Source: Cellulomonas sp. (lineage in GTDB: Bacteria; Actinomycetota; Actinomycetes; Actinomycetales; Cellulomonadaceae). Taken from it: a stretch of DNA of 64,000 bases. Both the position numbers and the translations under genes were made by a program. The stretch spans positions 1 to 64,000 of the forward strand of contig NZ_JAGIBD010000013.1 of NCBI RefSeq assembly GCF_017744555.1, written 5' to 3'. Shown here in pieces: positions 57,711-64,000 of this stretch; position 1 is the first letter of the stretch; each line of letters begins with the position of its first letter. The notes beneath the pieces are model-generated. The model saw only the letters and a list, made by a program, of their open reading frames with translations, did not search any database and had not been told where the DNA came from.

Positions 57711-58825
57711 GAGATCACCGGCGGCGGCTCTGTCGGCAGGTGGACGGTGACGCGCAGCCCGCCCTCCGCCCGCGGCGTCAGCGTGAGGCTCCCGCCGTGC
57801 GCACGGGCGATGCTCGTGACGATGGCCAGGCCGAGACCGACGCCCGCGTGGTCGTCGCGAGCGCGTCCCGAGCCCCGCTGGAACGGCTCGGTGAGCGTGG
57901 AGACGCGTCCGGGCGCGAGCTGCTCGCCCGTGTTCTCCACGGTGAGGACGGCGTCGGCCGGGCGGAGCGTGGTCGTGACGCGCACGCTGCCGCCCTCGGG
58001 CAGGTTGTGCACGATCGCGTTGTGCACGAGGTTCGTCGTGAGCTGCAGCAGCAGCGCGGGAGACCCCGCGGCGGGTGTCACGTCGCCGGTGGTCTCGAGG
58101 GTGATGCCCCGCTTCTCGGCGAGCGGCAGGAGCGTCTCGGTGGCCTCCTCCGCGAGCAGGGACAGGTCGACGTGCTCCCAGACGAACGACCGCTGGTCGG
58201 CCCTGCTGAGCAGCAGCAGCGCCTCGGTGAGGTCGATCGCCCGGGTGTTGACGGCGCGCAGACGCGCGAGCAGCTCAGCCGAGTCGTGCTGCGGGTCGTG
58301 CTGGGCGACGTCGAGGAGCGCCTGCGAGATCGCCAGCGGCGTCCGCAGCTCGTGGGAGGCGTTCGCGGCGAACCGCTGCTGCTCGGCGACGTGCGCCTCG
58401 AGCCGCGCGAGCATCGCGTCGAACGCGTCGGCGAGCTCGCGGAACTCGTCCCGACGGCCGGACAGGCCGATGCGGTGGCCGAGCGACCCGGTCGCGGCGA
58501 TGCGGGTCGCACGCGTGATCCGGTCGAGCGGTGCGAGCATCCGGCCCGCGAGGAGCCAGCCGCCGACCAGCCCGAACACGAGCAGGAAGCCCATCGCGAG
58601 GGCAGCCTTCGGGGCGAACGCACGCCACAGGTCGTTCCGGCCGGGGACGAAGAGCCCCGGCATGCCCCCACCCGGCGCCTGGACGATCGTGCCGACCCGC
58701 TCGGGCACGTACCGCAGCAGGAACACCCAGACGACCGCGATGAGCAGGAGCCCCGCGACCATGAGGAACCCGGCGTAGCTGAGGGTCAGCTTGAGCCGGA
58801 CGCTCGGCCCGGGCGGCCTATCCAC
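57707..58825 (-). CDS. Membrane sensor histidine kinase
   Basis: A 372-residue kinase. Two helices (VRLKLTLSYAGFLMVAGLLL; AALAMGFLLVFGLVGGWLLA) enclose a short outside loop of about 35 residues, too small for a bulky ligand domain. HAMP (LDRITRATRIAATGSLGHRI) follows, then the H-box FAANASHELRTPLA, the N-box NLVHNAIVHNL and the G-box VGLGLAIV. The receptor part may sense cell-wall stress at the membrane surface, as in VanS/LiaS-like kinases. GTG 58825 lies inside the regulator end (8-base overlap). Confidence 0.9.
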   Translation of the reverse strand: MDRPPGPSVRLKLTLSYAGFLMVAGLLLIAVVWVFLLRYVPERVGTIVQAPGGGMPGLFVPGRNDLWRAFAPKAALAMGFLLVFGLVGGWLLAGRMLAPLDRITRATRIAATGSLGHRIGLSGRRDEFRELADAFDAMLARLEAHVAEQQRFAANASHELRTPLAISQALLDVAQHDPQHDSAELLARLRAVNTRAIDLTEALLLLSRADQRSFVWEHVDLSLLAEEATETLLPLAEKRGITLETTGDVTPAAGSPALLLQLTTNLVHNAIVHNLPEGGSVRVTTTLRPADAVLTVENTGEQLAPGRVSTLTEPFQRGSGRARDDHAGVGLGLAIVTSIARAHGGSLTLTPRAEGGLRVTVHLPTEPPPVIS

Positions 58826-59507
58826 GCGCGTCGGTCCCGGCGCCGGTGCCCGCGTCGATCCGGTAGCCGACGCCGGGTACCGTCGCGATCAGCCACGGCT
58901 CGCCGAGCCGCTTGCGCAGGGCCGAGACGGTGATCCGCACAGCGTTCGTGAACGGGTCGGCGTTCTCGTCCCACGCCCGTTCCAGGAGCTCCTCGGCGCT
59001 CACGACGCCGCCGTCCGCCGCGACCAGCACGTCGAGCACCGCGAACTGCTTGCGGGTGAGCGCGACGTAGCGGCCGTCGCGGTACACCTCCCGGCGGAAC
59101 GGGTCGACCCGCAGGCCGGCGAGCTCGCGCACGGGCGGCCGGTGGTGGGCGCGGCGGCGGTCGAGCGCCCGCAGGCGCAGCACGAGCTCGCGGAGCTCGA
59201 AGGGCTTGGTGAGGTAGTCGTCGGCTCCCAGCTCGAAGCCCGACGCCTTGTCGTCGAGCCGGTCGGCGGCCGTGAGCATGAGGATCGGCATGCCGCTGCC
59301 CGACGCGACGATGCGTGCCGCGACCTCGTCGCCCGACGGCCCGGGGATGTCGCGGTCGAGGACGGCGATGTCGTACGCGTTGACGCTCAACAGCTCGAGC
59401 GCGGTGTGGCCGTCGCCCGCGACGTCCGCGGCGATCGCCTCGAGGCGCAGCCCGTCGCGGACGGCCTCGGCCAGCAGGGGCTCGTCCTCGACGATCAGCA
59501 CTCGCAC
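58818..59507 (-). CDS. OmpR-family response regulator
   Basis: A 229-residue regulator. The receiver has VRVLIVEDEPLL and the phospho-acceptor Asp in DIAVLDRDIPGPSG (about 51), then LTAAD and TKPFEL. The winged helix has VALTRKQFAVLDVLVAADGGVVSAEELL and NAVRITVSALRKRL. It is divergent from vanY; direct repeats GCATATCGCGG (59531) and GCATACGCGG (59556) in the gap may be its sites. GTG 59507 has GGGGAC. Confidence 0.92.
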   Translation of the reverse strand: MRVLIVEDEPLLAEAVRDGLRLEAIAADVAGDGHTALELLSVNAYDIAVLDRDIPGPSGDEVAARIVASGSGMPILMLTAADRLDDKASGFELGADDYLTKPFELRELVLRLRALDRRRAHHRPPVRELAGLRVDPFRREVYRDGRYVALTRKQFAVLDVLVAADGGVVSAEELLERAWDENADPFTNAVRITVSALRKRLGEPWLIATVPGVGYRIDAGTGAGTDARG

Positions 59508-59530
59508 GTCCCCGATGCTACGAGCGGCCC

Positions 59531-59565
59531 GCATATCGCGGGCGTATCGAGAAGTGCATACGCGG
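59531..59565 (+). promoter_or_regulatory. Direct repeats between regulator and VanY genes
   Basis: GCATATCGCGG and GCATACGCGG, 25 bases apart (about 2.4 turns), with a related GCGTATCG between. Direct repeats suit an OmpR-type regulator, which binds head to tail. The space feeds both divergent genes. Confidence 0.45.
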
Positions 59566-59595
59566 TGGCAACACGGGCGAGCGTGGGATGGGGCC

Positions 59596-60282
59596 ATGCA
59601 CCGTGCTCGACCGACCGTCCTCGTGCTCCTGACGACCGCCGCCGTCGGGGCCGTCGCCGCCGTCACCGGCCTCGTCGGCAACCCGCCGTCCCTCGCGTCG
59701 CCCCCGGTCGTGGCGCCGACGCCGGTCGCGACCGAGCAGGCCGCCGACGTCGCCCCGGGGTTGACCGACGCTCCGCCGCCCGTCGAAGGCGCAGGCGACG
59801 ATGCCGCGACCGAGGCCGGCGGCGGCGCCGCGACCGAGGCGGACGGCGGCGTCGTCGACGGCACCACGGTGTTCGACGACGTCCCGGCCGTGACCAACCT
59901 CGACCCGGACCTGCTCCACGCGCTACGCGTCGCCGCGGACGACGCGGCCGGGGACGGGGTCACGATCTACGTCAACAGCGGCTGGCGCTCGGCCGCCTAC
60001 CAGGACCGGCTGCTGCGCGACGCGGTCGTGCAGTACGGCTCGGCGGCCGAGGCCTCCCGCTGGGTCGCCACGGCACAGACGTCCGCCCACGTGACGGGCG
60101 ACGCGATCGACGTCGGACGCACGAGCGCGACGTCGTGGCTGGCCGAGCACGGCGCCCGCTTCGGGCTGTGCCAGGTGTACGCCAACGAGCCGTGGCACTA
60201 CGAGCTCCGACCCGACGCGGTCGACCACGGCTGCCCGGCGACGTACGCCGACCCGACGCACGACCCGCGGATGGCACGGTGA
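59596..60282 (+). CDS. D-Ala-D-Ala carboxypeptidase, VanY family
   Basis: A 228-residue exported metallopeptidase. A signal helix (MHRARPTVLVLLTTAAVGAVAA) is followed by a low-complexity linker and a VanY domain with the zinc motif SAHVTGDAIDVG (His and Asp) and EPWHYEL (His). It trims the last D-Ala of cell-wall stem peptides. ATG 59596. The next gene overlaps or follows closely. Divergence from an OmpR/kinase pair gives a VanRS/VanY-like layout. Confidence 0.88.
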   Translation: MHRARPTVLVLLTTAAVGAVAAVTGLVGNPPSLASPPVVAPTPVATEQAADVAPGLTDAPPPVEGAGDDAATEAGGGAATEADGGVVDGTTVFDDVPAVTNLDPDLLHALRVAADDAAGDGVTIYVNSGWRSAAYQDRLLRDAVVQYGSAAEASRWVATAQTSAHVTGDAIDVGRTSATSWLAEHGARFGLCQVYANEPWHYELRPDAVDHGCPATYADPTHDPRMAR

Positions 60283-60338
60283 GCCGCGCGACCGACCCGG
60301 CCGCACCTCTGGCGGCGACAGCACAGGAGCAGCACCGC

Positions 60339-60968
60339 ATGGCGACCGCGACCCCCACCCCGACGTCGAGGCCGGCGACCGACCACGGCCGCGACACGAG
60401 GCGCACCGTCCTGGCCGCGCTGTTCGTCGCGTACCTCGGACTGCTCGTCTGGCTCGTCCTGTGGAAGCTCGAGGTGCCGTGGGTCGGCGGGAGCTGGCGG
60501 CGCACCGTCAAGCTCGTCCCGTTCGTCGCGACCGCGCGGGCCGGTGCGAGCCAGCCCCCCGAGGTGGTCGCGAACGTGCTGCTCTTCGTGCCGTTCGGCG
60601 TCTACCTCGGCCTGCTGGCTCCCGTGTGGCGGTGGTGGCGGACGGCGGCTGTGGTCGCCGCGACGAGCCTCGGCCTCGAGGTCACCCAGTACGTGCTGGC
60701 TGTCGGGAGCACCGACCTCACGGACGTGGTCGCCAACACCGCGGGAGGGGTGGTGGGTCTCGCGGTCGTCGCACTGGTCCGCGGGCGGCTCGGCGCGCGG
60801 ACCACGACAGTCCTGGTGCAGGCGTGCGCGGTCGGCACCGTGCTGGCCCTGCTGGCGGCGGCCGCCGTCGCCGCCTCTCCCCTGCGGTACCAGCCGCCGG
60901 GTGGTGGGATGCGCGACGTCCACGTGCCGCGGTCCGGGGAGCTGCCGACGCCGGGGCCGCGCGGCTGA
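60339..60968 (+). CDS. VanZ family membrane protein
   Basis: A 209-residue protein with four or five helices (VLAALFVAYLGLLVWLVLW; VVANVLLFVPFGVYLGLL; WWRTAAVVAATSLGLEVTQYVL; VGLAVVALV). The LLFVPFGVYLG and TDLTDVVANTAGGVVG motifs are the VanZ signature. VanZ raises resistance to lipoglycopeptides. I use ATG 60339 (AGGAG upstream); GTG 60279 overlapping vanY is an alternative. The tail GGMRDVHVP is polar. Confidence 0.85.
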   Translation: MATATPTPTSRPATDHGRDTRRTVLAALFVAYLGLLVWLVLWKLEVPWVGGSWRRTVKLVPFVATARAGASQPPEVVANVLLFVPFGVYLGLLAPVWRWWRTAAVVAATSLGLEVTQYVLAVGSTDLTDVVANTAGGVVGLAVVALVRGRLGARTTTVLVQACAVGTVLALLAAAAVAASPLRYQPPGGGMRDVHVPRSGELPTPGPRG

Positions 60969-60977
60969 CGCATGCGC

Positions 60978-61020
60978 CGGCTCGTCGTGCGTCGGCTCGT
61001 CGTGCCCCGGCTCGTCGTGC
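60978..61020 (+). repeat. Triple 15-bp tandem repeat
   Basis: The unit CGGCTCGTCGTGC with a 2-base spacer occurs three times (60978, 60993, 61008) just after the VanZ gene. It lies upstream of the promoter of the next gene. It may be an operator array or a slippage product. Confidence 0.6.
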
Positions 61021-61079
61021 GCCGCGCCCGACGCCAGCTCTCCCGTCCTCACGTGCGCGACAGCCGGCGCGGGACCGAG

Positions 61080-61107
61080 TTGCCGACCGGGACCAGAGGT
61101 CTAACGT
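61080..61107 (+). promoter_or_regulatory. Promoter for the secreted protein gene
   Basis: TTGCCG (61080-61085) and TAACGT (61102-61107), with a 16-base spacer, match sigma-70 -35 and -10 boxes. The predicted start of transcription near 61114 is followed by AAGGGAG, then the ACG at 61140. Confidence 0.55.
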
Positions 61108-61139
61108 CGAACGAATCATCAGATAGAAGGGAGACCAGG

Positions 61140-61556
61140 ACGTCTCGCGCACGCACCCTCCGGAAGGCGGCCGTCGCGACGGCGGCAGCCCTGACAGCCG
61201 TGCTCGCCGCATCGCCCCCGGCGAGCGCAGCCACCGACACCACTCCCCCGAGCACCCCGCTCTACGGGTACGCCCAGGGGTTCCAGTGCCTCATGCTCAT
61301 CGTCGGCGTCCCCAAGGTGACCGACAACGTCACGCCGCAGGACCAGATCGTCTACCGGGTCCTCGACAACGGCGTGGACATCGGTGCGCTCAGCGACCGC
61401 GGCTACGACGGCATGTGGGCGGTCCTGCACCTGCTGCAGCCCGGGCCGAACACGGTCGAGGTCCAGGCCGTCGACCTCGCCGGCAACCGCTCGACCAGCC
61501 GTGCCGCCCCCGTGACCGGCTACTACACGCCCGGCTGCACGCCCGGCCACCTCTGA
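61140..61556 (+). CDS. Small secreted protein, apparent ACG start
   Basis: A predicted 138-residue secreted protein. A signal peptide (SRARTLRKAAVATAAALTAV, cleavage near PASAATDT) precedes an 80-residue domain with two Cys far apart (FQCLMLIVGV; YTPGCTPGHL) and a fibronectin-like pattern DNVTPQDQIVYRVLDNGVDIG and VEVQAVDLAGNRSTS. No ATG, GTG or TTG lies between the promoter and the signal peptide; the correctly spaced codon after AAGGGAG is ACG 61140. The in-frame ATG at 60972 lies upstream of the promoter. Confidence 0.6.
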   Translation, partial: TSRARTLRKAAVATAAALTAVLAASPPASAATDTTPPSTPLYGYAQGFQCLMLIVGVPKVTDNVTPQDQIVYRVLDNGVDIGALSDRGYDGMWAVLHLLQPGPNTVEVQAVDLAGNRSTSRAAPVTGYYTPGCTPGHL

Positions 61557-61569
61557 GCGCTCACCACTC

Positions 61570-61596
61570 CCCGACCGTGAAGAAGCGGCGGTCGGG
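61570..61596 (+). terminator. Terminator after the secreted protein gene
   Basis: CCCGACCG and its complement, 8 bp with an 11-base loop, 14 bases after the stop. Confidence 0.6.
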
Positions 61597-61703
61597 ACCT
61601 GGAGCGGCAGTGCTCGGCGTGCGGGATCGACTATCGTCCGATCGCCGCCGTCGTGGGCGGCGCCGGACGCCCGCCCCGTGCGGGCCTGTCGAGAGTGGGT
61701 CCC

Positions 61704-62453
61704 GTGAAGGTCGAGCTCGAGATCGCGGTCCAGGACCCCGAGGGCGTCGCCGCCGCCGTCGCCGGCGGTGCCGACCGCCTCGAGCTCGCCGCGGCGCTCG
61801 CGCTGGGCGGCCTCACCCCCTCGCCCGCGCTCACGGCGGCCGCCGTCGCCTCCGGGATCCCGGTGCACGTGCTCGTCCGCCCGCGGGACGGCGGCTTCGA
61901 CTACACGCCCGCCGAGCAGGCCGTGCTCCTCGACGACGTCCGGCGCGCGCTCGACGCGGGCGCCCGCGGGGTCGTCGTCGGCGCCGTCCGCGACGGCGAG
62001 GTCGACCCGGCCCTCGTCGAGTCGGTGCGCGGCCTCGTGGCGGACGGCGAGGTCACGTTCCACCGGGCGTTCGACACGGTCACCGACCGGGAAGCGGCAC
62101 TCGAGCTGCTCGTCGGCCTCGGGGTGGACCGCATCCTCACGTCGGGCGGCGCCTCGCAGGCGGCCGATGCGCAGGACGAGCTCGCCCGGCTCGTCGCGCT
62201 GTCGTCCGGCCGGATCCAGGTCATGGCCGGCGCGGGGGTCACGGCCGAGAACGTCGGACCCCTGCTGGCCACGGGCGTGCACGCGGTGCACGCGTCGGCC
62301 AAGCGCGCCGTCCAGGAGGTGCAGGCCGTCCGTCTCGGCAGCGCCGCGGACGCCGGGGCGTCGATCCGCGAGATCACCGACGTCGAGCGGGTCCGTGCGC
62401 TGCGTGCCGCCGTGGATGCGTTCGAGACCGGGGGCGCGCGTCGTCGCGCCTAG
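61704..62453 (+). CDS. cutC: CutC family protein (copper homeostasis)
   Basis: A 249-residue TIM-barrel protein of the CutC family. The landmarks are ELEIAVQDPEGV, GGADRLELAAALALGGLTPS, VHVLVRPRDGGFDYTPAE, FHRAFDT, ILTSGGASQAAD and VMAGAGVTAENV. The copper role proposed in E. coli is disputed. GTG 61704 is chosen; GTG 61695 is also in frame. Its TAG shares bases with the TAG of the convergent permease (CTAG). Confidence 0.9.
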   Translation: MKVELEIAVQDPEGVAAAVAGGADRLELAAALALGGLTPSPALTAAAVASGIPVHVLVRPRDGGFDYTPAEQAVLLDDVRRALDAGARGVVVGAVRDGEVDPALVESVRGLVADGEVTFHRAFDTVTDREAALELLVGLGVDRILTSGGASQAADAQDELARLVALSSGRIQVMAGAGVTAENVGPLLATGVHAVHASAKRAVQEVQAVRLGSAADAGASIREITDVERVRALRAAVDAFETGGARRRA

Positions 62454-63256
62454 ATCCGCCCACCCGCCGTCGACTCGCCCGCGACGCGCTGGCTCAGGTA
62501 GATCGGGACGACCGAGATCAGCACGAGCACCGCGGCGACCACGTTGACGGTCGGCGCCTGGTTGGGTCGTTGGAGGTTCTGGAAGATCCAGATCGGCAGC
62601 GTCGTGACGCCCGGCGGCGCGGTGAACAACGTCACGACGATCTCGTCGAACGAGAGCCCGAAGGCGAGCAGCGCGCCCGCGAGCATCGCACCGCGCAGCA
62701 GCGGGAACGTGACGAGCCGGAACGTGGTGAACCCGTCGGCGCCGAGGTCCATCGACGCCTCCTCGGGCGCGAGCCCGGTGCGCCGCAGCCGCGCGACGGC
62801 GTTGTTGTGCACGATGACGACGCAGAACGTCGCGTGCGCGATCGCGACGGTCCAGAGGGACAGCTCGAGGCCGAGGAACGTGCGGAACCCCGTGCGGAAC
62901 GCGAGCGCGGTGACGATGCCGGGCAACGCGATGGGCAGCACGACGAGCAGCGACATCGCCTGCAGGCCGAAGAACCGGTACCGGGCGAGCGCGAACGCGA
63001 GCAGCGTGCCGAGCACGAGCGCGACGGCAGTCGCGACGACGGCGACCTCGACGGACGTGAGCACGGCGTGCCGCACGCTCGGGTTGCCGGCAGTCTCGAC
63101 CCACCACTTCGTCGTCAGGTCCTTCGGCGGCCACGCGAACACGGTGCTCGCGTTGAACGAGTTGATGACGATGACGACGAGCGGCACGTAGACGAACGCG
63201 AGGCCGAGCGCCATCATCGCGCCGAACGTCCAGCGGGCCCGCCGCGAGCCCCTCAC
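62450..63256 (-). CDS. potC: ABC transporter permease, PotC-like
   Basis: A 268-residue inner membrane permease with about six helices. The EAA loop motif reads EEASMDLGADGFTTFRLVTFPLL, and the first part resembles PotC (VYVPLVVIVINSFNAS; DLTTKWWVETAGN). It belongs to a spermidine/putrescine type importer. GTG 63256 overlaps the stop of the upstream permease (GTGA). The binding protein and ATPase genes lie beyond the window. Confidence 0.88.
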   Translation of the reverse strand: MRGSRRARWTFGAMMALGLAFVYVPLVVIVINSFNASTVFAWPPKDLTTKWWVETAGNPSVRHAVLTSVEVAVVATAVALVLGTLLAFALARYRFFGLQAMSLLVVLPIALPGIVTALAFRTGFRTFLGLELSLWTVAIAHATFCVVIVHNNAVARLRRTGLAPEEASMDLGADGFTTFRLVTFPLLRGAMLAGALLAFGLSFDEIVVTLFTAPPGVTTLPIWIFQNLQRPNQAPTVNVVAAVLVLISVVPIYLSQRVAGESTAGGRI

Positions 63257-64000
63257 AGCGTGTCCAGGGCGCCGGTGCGCCGCACGAGCGAGAGGTACAC
63301 GACCATGATCGCCACGGGGATGAGCGCGATCGCTGCCGCGAACGGCAGGTTGCTCGTGTACGTCTGGTAGACGATGTTGCCGATCATCTGCGTCCGCCCG
63401 CCGACGATCTGCACGGTGATGTAGTCGCCGAGGCTGAGCGAGAACGTGAACACCGAGCCGGCGACGATCGACGGCCAGATCAGCGGCACGACGACGCTCC
63501 GGACGGTCCGGGCCGGGCGGGCGCCGAGGTCACCGGACGCGTCGAGCAGCGAGTCCGGCATGCGCTCGAGGCCCGCGTACACGGGCAGCACCATGTACGG
63601 CAGCCACAGGTACGTGAGTGTGAGCACGGTCGCCGTGACGCCGAACCCCGGGCCGGACAGCCCGAACGGTCGCAGCGCCCACGCGATGAGACCCGTCTCG
63701 GGCTGCACCATCGCCTGCCACGCGTAGACCTTCACGAGGTACGACGCCCACAGCGGCGTCACGACGAGCGCGACGAGCAGCGTGCGTGCGCGTGCGGGTG
63801 CGACCTTCGCCATGAAGAACGCCATCGGGAACCCGAGCAGCACGCACAGCACCGTCACCGTGACGGCGATCGCGACGGTGCGCACCGCCGCGCCGACGTA
63901 GGCCGGGGTGGTGAGCACCTCGCGGACGTTGTCGAGGGTCAGCTCGCGGACGACCGCGCCGGTGAACTCGTCGACCGTGAAGAACGCCGTGACCAGCAGC
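63253..64000 (-). CDS. potB: ABC transporter permease, PotB-like (partial)
   Basis: The minus-strand frame is open to the end of the window, so its N-terminus lies outside. The visible 249 residues show about five helices, the EAA loop (LLDASGDLGARPARTVRSVVVPLIWP) and the PotB-like YLWLPYMVLPVYAGLERMP. With PotC it forms the membrane channel of a polyamine importer. Overlap with potC is 4 bases (GTGA). Confidence 0.88.
   Translation of the reverse strand, partial: LLVTAFFTVDEFTGAVVRELTLDNVREVLTTPAYVGAAVRTVAIAVTVTVLCVLLGFPMAFFMAKVAPARARTLLVALVVTPLWASYLVKVYAWQAMVQPETGLIAWALRPFGLSGPGFGVTATVLTLTYLWLPYMVLPVYAGLERMPDSLLDASGDLGARPARTVRSVVVPLIWPSIVAGSVFTFSLSLGDYITVQIVGGRTQMIGNIVYQTYTSNLPFAAAIALIPVAIMVVYLSLVRRTGALDTL

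Noticed and set aside
59596-60968. Complete vancomycin resistance cluster
   Set aside because: VanH, VanA-type ligase and VanX are not in the window; only VanY and VanZ types are present beside a two-component pair.

Overview
The window is chromosomal DNA of a very GC-rich actinomycete, most likely a Cellulomonas or a close relative. The evidence is a secreted GH6 exocellulase built like Cellulomonas fimi CbhA (GH6, three fibronectin III modules, CBM2), a secreted GH74 xyloglucanase with a Pro-Thr linker and CBM2, the actinobacterial pgsA/DUF881/sbp/DUF881/garA/ftsR/DUF151/resR block (gcvH is not in it), GarA with its double-threonine phosphosite, and the two-domain bacterial NHEJ set. Genes are dense, often overlap by 4 nt (ATGA or GTGA), and use many GTG starts. 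I found no tRNA, rRNA, CRISPR array or insertion sequence.

Layout. 1-5.2 kb: the end of a chemotaxis receptor, a lone tyrosine recombinase, a DUF1361 membrane protein, a methyltransferase facing an AraC regulator, a GNAT enzyme and a tiny acidic protein. 5.2-13 kb: MBL-fold hydrolase, ParA-like ATPase, then the minus-strand block pgsA-DUF881-sbp-DUF881-garA-ftsR-DUF151 nuclease-resR. 13-24 kb: CoA-binding protein, DEAD-box helicase, a LacI-like/PAS/degenerate GGDEF sensor opposite a LacI repressor, the GH6 cellulase, threonine aldolase. 23.5-29 kb: DUF6328 protein, Zur, HU, and the NHEJ locus (Ku plus a PHP protein, divergent from split LigD ligase and polymerase). 29-36 kb: Dps plus an App1-like phosphatase, GH74 xyloglucanase, malate:quinone oxidoreductase. 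36-42 kb: sigma factor coupled to an alkyltransferase, and a four-gene overlapping operon of pirin, response regulator/thioredoxin reductase-like flavoprotein, CNB-histidine kinase and UBP zinc finger. 42-50 kb: universal stress protein, lipase-like hydrolase behind a large hairpin, an ECF sigma/anti-sigma pair facing a lipoprotein, PabB and small secreted or membrane proteins. 50-57.7 kb: an ApbE/FMN-binding/ferredoxin-reductase electron transfer operon, a DUF255 thioredoxin-fold protein, a methyltransferase, a DUF3800-like protein and a GH114-like lipoprotein. 57.7-64 kb: a two-component system divergent from a VanY-VanZ pair, a secreted protein that seems to use an ACG start, CutC, and two polyamine-type ABC permeases cut by the window end.

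The most unusual items are the pirin/RR-flavoprotein/CNB-kinase/UBP operon, a shared GC-rich-flanked element upstream of both glycanase genes, long inverted repeats that include the Shine-Dalgarno of two genes, and the apparent ACG start codon behind a good promoter and ribosome binding site.
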